From contig JAPYXD010000686.1 in assembly GCA_030998225.1 (NCBI GenBank), positions 4,216,001-4,280,000 on the forward strand: a stretch of DNA of 64,000 nucleotides, given 5' to 3'. The DNA comes from Diplolepis rosae. Taxonomy: Eukaryota; Arthropoda; Insecta; Hymenoptera; Diplolepididae. The notes beneath the pieces were generated by a model. That model had not been told where the DNA came from. It worked only from the letters and a program-made list of their open reading frames with translations, and did no database searches. Below, in pieces: positions 59,801 to 64,000 of the stretch (position 1 is the first letter of the stretch; the number at the start of each line of letters is the position of its first letter). Position numbers and translations under genes: made by a program.

Positions 59801-62800
59801 AATTCAGTATAATTGAATAAAGAAATATTGAAATTAAAATGTTTTATTTTAATTGAATTAGTGCAAACCCATTATTGAAGGGTTAGCACTGAATTCATTA
59901 TAATTGAATGGACAAATATTGATTTTAAAATGTTTTATTTTAATTGAATTAGTGCAAACCCGTTATTGAACGGTTAGCACTGAATTCAGTATTATTGAAT
60001 AAAGAAATATTGATATAAAAATGTATTATTAAATTGAATTCGTGCAACCCATTATTGAACTGTTAGCACTGAATTCAGTATAATTGAATAAAGAAATATT
60101 GATATATAAATGTTTTATTTAGTTGAATTAGTTCAAACCCATTATTGAACGGTTAGCACTAAATTCATTATAATTGAAAAAAGAAATATTGATTTGAAAA
60201 TGTTTTATTTTAATTGAATTAGGGCAAACCCATTATCGAACAGTTAGTATTAAATTCAGTATAATTGAATAAAGAAAAATTGATATGATAATGTTTTATT
60301 TAATTGAATTAATGCAAACCTATTATTGAACGGTTAGCACTAAATTCATTATAATTGAAAAAAGAAATATTGATTTGAAAATGTTTTATTAAATTGAATT
60401 AGTGCAACCTATTATCGAACGGTTAGCATTAAATTCAGTATAATTGAATAAAGAAATATTGATATGAAAATGTTTTATTTTAATTGAATTAGGGCAAACC
60501 CATTATTGAACGGTTAGCACTAAATTCAGTATAACTGAATAAAGATATATTGATATGAAAATGTTTTATTTTAATTGAATTAGGGCAAACCCATTATTGG
60601 ACGGTTAGCACTAAATTCAGTATAACTGAATAAAGATATATTGATATGAAAATGTTTTATTAAATTGAATTAGTGCAACCCATTATTCAACTGTTAGCAC
60701 TGAATTCAGTATAATTGATTAAAGAAATATTGAAATTAAAATGTTTTATTTTAATTGAATTCGTGCAAACCCATTATTGAAGGGTTAGCACTGAATTCAT
60801 TATAATTGAATGAACAAATATTGATGTTAAAATGTTTTATTTTAATTGAATTAGTGCAAACCCGTTATTGAACGATTAGCACTGAATTCAGTATAATTGA
60901 ATAAAGAAATATTGATATGAAAATGTTTTATTTAGTTGAATTAGTGCAAACCCATGATCGAACGGTTAGCACTAAATTCAGTATAATTGAATAAAGAAAT
61001 ATTGATATGAAAATATTTTATTTAATTGAATTAATGCAATTCCATTATTGAACGGTTAGCATTAAACTCAGTATAATTGAATAAAGAAAAATTGATATGA
61101 TAATGTTTTATTTAATTGAATTAATGCAAACCCATTATCGAACGGTTACCATTAAATGCAGTATAATTGAATAAAGAAAAATTGATATGATAATGTTTTA
61201 TTTTAATTGAATTAGGGCAAACCCATTATTGATTTGTTAGCACAGAATTCAGTATAATTGAATAAAGAAATATTGAAATTAAATTGTTTTATTTTAATTT
61301 TATTATTGCAAACCCATTATTGAACGGTAAGCACTAAATTCAGTATAATTGAATAAAGAAATATCGATATGAGAATGTTTTTATTTATTTGATTCGTGCA
61401 AACCCCTTATTGAACGGTTAGCACTAAATTCAGTATAATTGAATAAAGAAATATTGATATGAAAATGTTTTATTTAGTTGAATTAGTGCAAACCCATTAT
61501 TGAACTGTTATCTCTAAATTCAGTATAATTGCATAAAGAAATATCGATATGAAAATGTTTTAATAAATTGAATTAGTGCAACCCATTATTGAACTGTTAG
61601 CACAGAATTCAGTATAATTGAATAAAGAAATATTGAAATTAAAATGTTTTATTTTAATTTAATTAGTGCAAACCCATTATTGAACGGTTAGCATTAAATT
61701 CAGTATAATTGAATAAAGAAATATTGATATTAAAATGTTTTATTTTAATTGAATTAGTGCAAACCCGTTATTGAACAATTAGCAGTAAATTCATTATAAT
61801 TGAATAAAGAAAAATTGATATGAAAATGTTTTATTTAATTTAATTAGTGCAAACCCATTATTGAACGGTTAGCACTAAATTCAGTATTATTGAATAAAGA
61901 AATATTGATATGAAAATATTTTATTTAATTGAATTATTGCAATTACATTATTGAACGGTTAGCATTAAACTCAGTATAACTGAATAAAGAAAAATTGATA
62001 TGATAATTTTTTATTTAATTGAATTAATGCAAACCCATTATCGAACGGTTAGCATTAAATTCAGTATAATTGAATAAAGAAATATTGATATGATAATGTT
62101 TTATTTAATTGAATTAATGCAAACCCATTATCGAACGGTTACCATTAAATGCAGTATAATTCAATAAATAAAAATTGATATGATAATGTTTTATTTAATT
62201 GAATTAATGCAAACCCATTATCGAACGGTTACCATTAAATGCAGTATAATTGAATAAAGAAAAATTGATATGATAATGTTTTATTTAATTGAATTAATGC
62301 AAACCTATTATTGAACGGTTAGCACTAAATTCATTATAATTGAAAAAAGAAATATTGATTTGAAAATGTTTTATTAAATTGAATTAGAGCAACCCATTAT
62401 CGAACGGTTAGCATTAAATTCAGTATAATTGAATAAAGGAATATTGATATGAAAATGTTTTATTTTAATTGAATTAGGGCAAACCCATTATTGAACGGTT
62501 AGAACTAAATTCAGTATAACTGAATAAAGATATATTGATATGAAAATGTTTTATTAAATTGAATTAGTGCAACCCATTATTCAACTGTTAGCACTGAATT
62601 CAGTATAATTGAATAAAGAAATATTGAAATTAAAATGTTTTATTTTAATTGAATTAGTGCAAACCCATTATTGAAGGGTTAGCACTGAATTCATTATAAT
62701 TGAATGAACAAACATTGATATTAAAATGTTTTATTTTAATTGAATTAGTGCAAACCCGTTATTGAACGGTTAGCACTGAATTCATTTTAATTGAATAAAG

Positions 62801-63153
62801 AAATATCGATATGAGAATGTTTTTCTTTATTTGAATTGGTGCAAACCCCTTATTTTACGGTTAGCATTAAATTCAGTATAATTGATTAAAGAAAAATTGA
62901 TATGAAAATGTTTTATTTAATTGAATTAATGCAAACCCATTATTCAACTGTTAGCACTGAATTCAGTATAATTGATTAAAGAAATATTGGTATAAAAATG
63001 TATTATTAAATTGAATTAGTGCAACCCATTATTGAACGGTTAGCATTAATCTCAGTATAATTGATTAAAGAAAAATTGATATAATAATGTTTTATTTAAT
63101 TGAATTAAGGCAAACCCATTATCGAACGGTTACCATTAAATGCAGTATAATTG
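56832..63153 (+). repeat. 90-bp satellite array, block 4 (right end, cut by an LTR)
   Basis: About 70 monomers. The first two or three after the retrotransposon are slightly degenerate (ATTAATTACCGG in place of ATTATTGAACGG). The sequence from about 56,940 recurs near 60,098 (3,157 bp later), and near 47,681 in block 3. The array does not decay at its right side: the last monomer, of ordinary type, stops in mid-unit at TGCAGTATAATTG where the LTR begins. The satellite may continue beyond the inserted element. Confidence 0.96.
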
Positions 63154-63290
63154 TGTTACGTCACAAGTACGTAAATACTTACTTTGATCGAAGATTCCTC
63201 GTTTTACGTTAGGATCGAATGATCCTCTCTTAGGGATGAGGATAAGTCAATGAAAAGTACACAATGATTAGTAAAGTAATACAAATTGAA

Positions 63291-63296
63291 TTTATT
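63291..63296 (-). terminator. Polyadenylation signal in the LTR
   Basis: AATAAA on the minus strand, about 140 bases before the LTR end and downstream of the TATA box, as expected for the R region of an LTR. Confidence 0.4.
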
Positions 63297-63426
63297 TAAA
63301 TTAACACTGATATAAACAAGGTTAAAATTTTACAATGATTCAAACAATGGCACAGGGAATAGGTAAAGAATAGAGAGAATTTTCGGTACCTTTGTTGAGT
63401 TGTGAATAGTCCCTTTTTTATGAATG

Positions 63427-63555
63427 ATCCTCACAGGTGTGAGGGAGAGAGAAAGATTATTCCACTGGTGCGACGAAGACAGCAATAGGTATCCCACTGG
63501 TGTGAGGAAGACAGAAACAAATATCCCACTGGTGTGAGGAGGACAAGAATAGTTA
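63427..63555 (+). repeat. 32-bp minisatellite inside the LTR (about 4 copies)
   Basis: Units begin at 63,427, 63,460, 63,492 and 63,524 and share CACTGGTGTGAGGAAGACA-like wording. The two best units are close to identical; the outermost is more diverged. Short internal repeats of this type in LTRs often hold binding sites for regulators; none is identified here. Confidence 0.75.
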
Positions 63556-63737
63556 TTTCACTCTACACTGACTCTAAGATCCTTTCAAAGATTGAAAGTA
63601 CAATCAGAGAATTTACGACACGTTTCTTCGGAAAACTGAACTAAACACGTATCTCACGCTGTGAATCCTTTTAAGATTTTAGAAATTTCCCGCACTTAAT
63701 TTTGCTCACAAGACTAGTTTTCCCTTGGCGGCGTGTC

Positions 63738-63767
63738 CTTTTTATATTATATTTTTTGGTGACGTCA
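63738..63767 (-). promoter_or_regulatory. LTR promoter: CRE-like site and TATA box
   Basis: On the minus strand a perfect CRE/ATF palindrome TGACGTCA (63,760-63,767) is followed 13 bases downstream by TATAAAAAG (63,746 to 63,738). A bZIP site just upstream of a TATA box is a plausible LTR promoter; activity is an inference. Confidence 0.5.
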
Positions 63768-63915
63768 CGCGTTGCGCAGTCTCCCGCTGCGTGTGACGTA
63801 GTTATACCTCTCTTTTCAATAGGTGGTTTTCTCTCTCTTTTAGTAATTTCCCCAGATTTCTCTCTAGACCTAGCCTATGCCTATAGTACATTCTAATGCG
63901 TCGCGGGACGTGACA

Positions 63916-63925
63916 CCTCCCCCCC
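63916..63925 (-). promoter_or_regulatory. Polypurine tract of the LTR retrotransposon
   Basis: GGGGGGGAGG on the minus strand, immediately upstream of the LTR start TGTCACG. It fixes the orientation of the element. Confidence 0.65.
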
Positions 63926-64000
63926 TAGTTCGAGCGCGGGGGTGAAGCATCCGCGATCGAATCTTCGGAAGAAGAATACATTCGTTAATGTTTTTGAAGA
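63926..64000 (-). other. Start of the internal region of the LTR element, cut by the window end
   Basis: 75 bases of the 3' end of the internal region; too short for any coding call. Confidence 0.4.

Larger units (their letters stand above)
63154..63915 (-). mobile_element. 3' LTR of a Gypsy-like LTR retrotransposon (element runs off the window)
   Basis: The minus strand starts TGTCACGTCC and ends GTGACGTAACA, the TG...CA ends of an LTR, 762 bp. Directly to its right lies a polypurine tract on the minus strand (GGGGGGGAGG), the primer site for plus-strand synthesis that always abuts the 3' LTR; no tRNA primer site is seen there on the plus strand. So the internal region lies beyond 63,925 and is transcribed towards the array. 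The LTR holds a TATA box, a CRE-like site, an AATAAA and a 32-bp minisatellite. The Gypsy/Ty3 assignment rests on the tract and termini only; no protein of the element is in the window. Open frames inside are not credible genes. Confidence 0.72.

Noticed and set aside
20640..63153. CRISPR-like repeat array
   Set aside because: Monomers are contiguous and similar over the full 90 bp with no unique spacers; a eukaryotic tandem satellite explains it.
20640..63153. Telomeric repeats as the target of the R1-clade element
   Set aside because: No TTAGG-type tandem repeats occur in the window; the flanks of all three array copies are the 90-bp satellite.
63702..63896. 64-codon open frame inside the LTR
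   Set aside because: It is antisense to the inferred LTR transcript, crosses the CRE and TATA sites and shows no domain.

Overview
The window is a piece of an animal genome, almost certainly an insect. It is AT-rich, has no operons, carries a short GT-AG intron, and is dominated by insect-type transposable elements: mariners of several subfamilies, an ISL2EU-like element, a DUF4817/DDE_3 element, Penelope-like elements, R1-clade non-LTR retrotransposons and a Gypsy-like LTR. The mix is common in Hymenoptera, but the sequence does not fix the order. No host gene can be called with confidence; a possible terminal exon at 11,226-11,400 is the only candidate.

Left part (1-20,639): a graveyard of decayed mobile elements. 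In order: a foldback (611-775); a YqaJ/SWIM nuclease gene facing a DDE_4 transposase (1,217-3,215, the ISL2EU arrangement); a DUF4817/DDE_3 transposase (3,225-4,290); a mariner with both terminal inverted repeats (4,507-5,773); a second mariner on the other strand (7,890-8,985); mariner fragments at 9,950, 12,154 and 13,142; the GIY-YIG end of a Penelope-like element (10,440-10,712); two foldback/MITE structures; two copies of an unnamed transposase-like family (14,722-15,312 and 19,498-20,385); and a Penelope-like reverse transcriptase (18,245-19,211) whose presumed end, with a hammerhead-like core, is separated from it by a fragment of an R1-clade element (16,102-17,768).

Right part (20,640-63,153): a tandem array of a roughly 90-bp satellite, about 29.6 kb or 330 monomers, all in one orientation. 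Each monomer carries an imperfect dyad (GTGC...GCAC around an AACC...GGTT core). The left edge is a diverged variant; the interior shows higher-order duplications of about 3.2-3.3 kb.

Three R1-clade retrotransposon copies sit inside the array (22,045-23,787; 32,215-37,487; 50,921-56,831). All three 5' junctions and both available 3' junctions fall at the same monomer position, all copies have the same orientation, and two are flanked by 15-16 bp target duplications. Paralogous empty sites elsewhere in the array confirm the insertion points. This is best read as a site-specific non-LTR retrotransposon family that uses this satellite as its target, comparable to R1 in rDNA and TRAS/SART in telomeric repeats. 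Copy 3 keeps an intact ORF1; ORF2 is broken in copies 2 and 3 by single-base length changes, many in homopolymers.

The array ends at a 762-bp LTR (63,154-63,915) of a Gypsy-like element that runs leftwards from beyond the window: the polypurine tract abuts the LTR on its right, so this is the 3' LTR.
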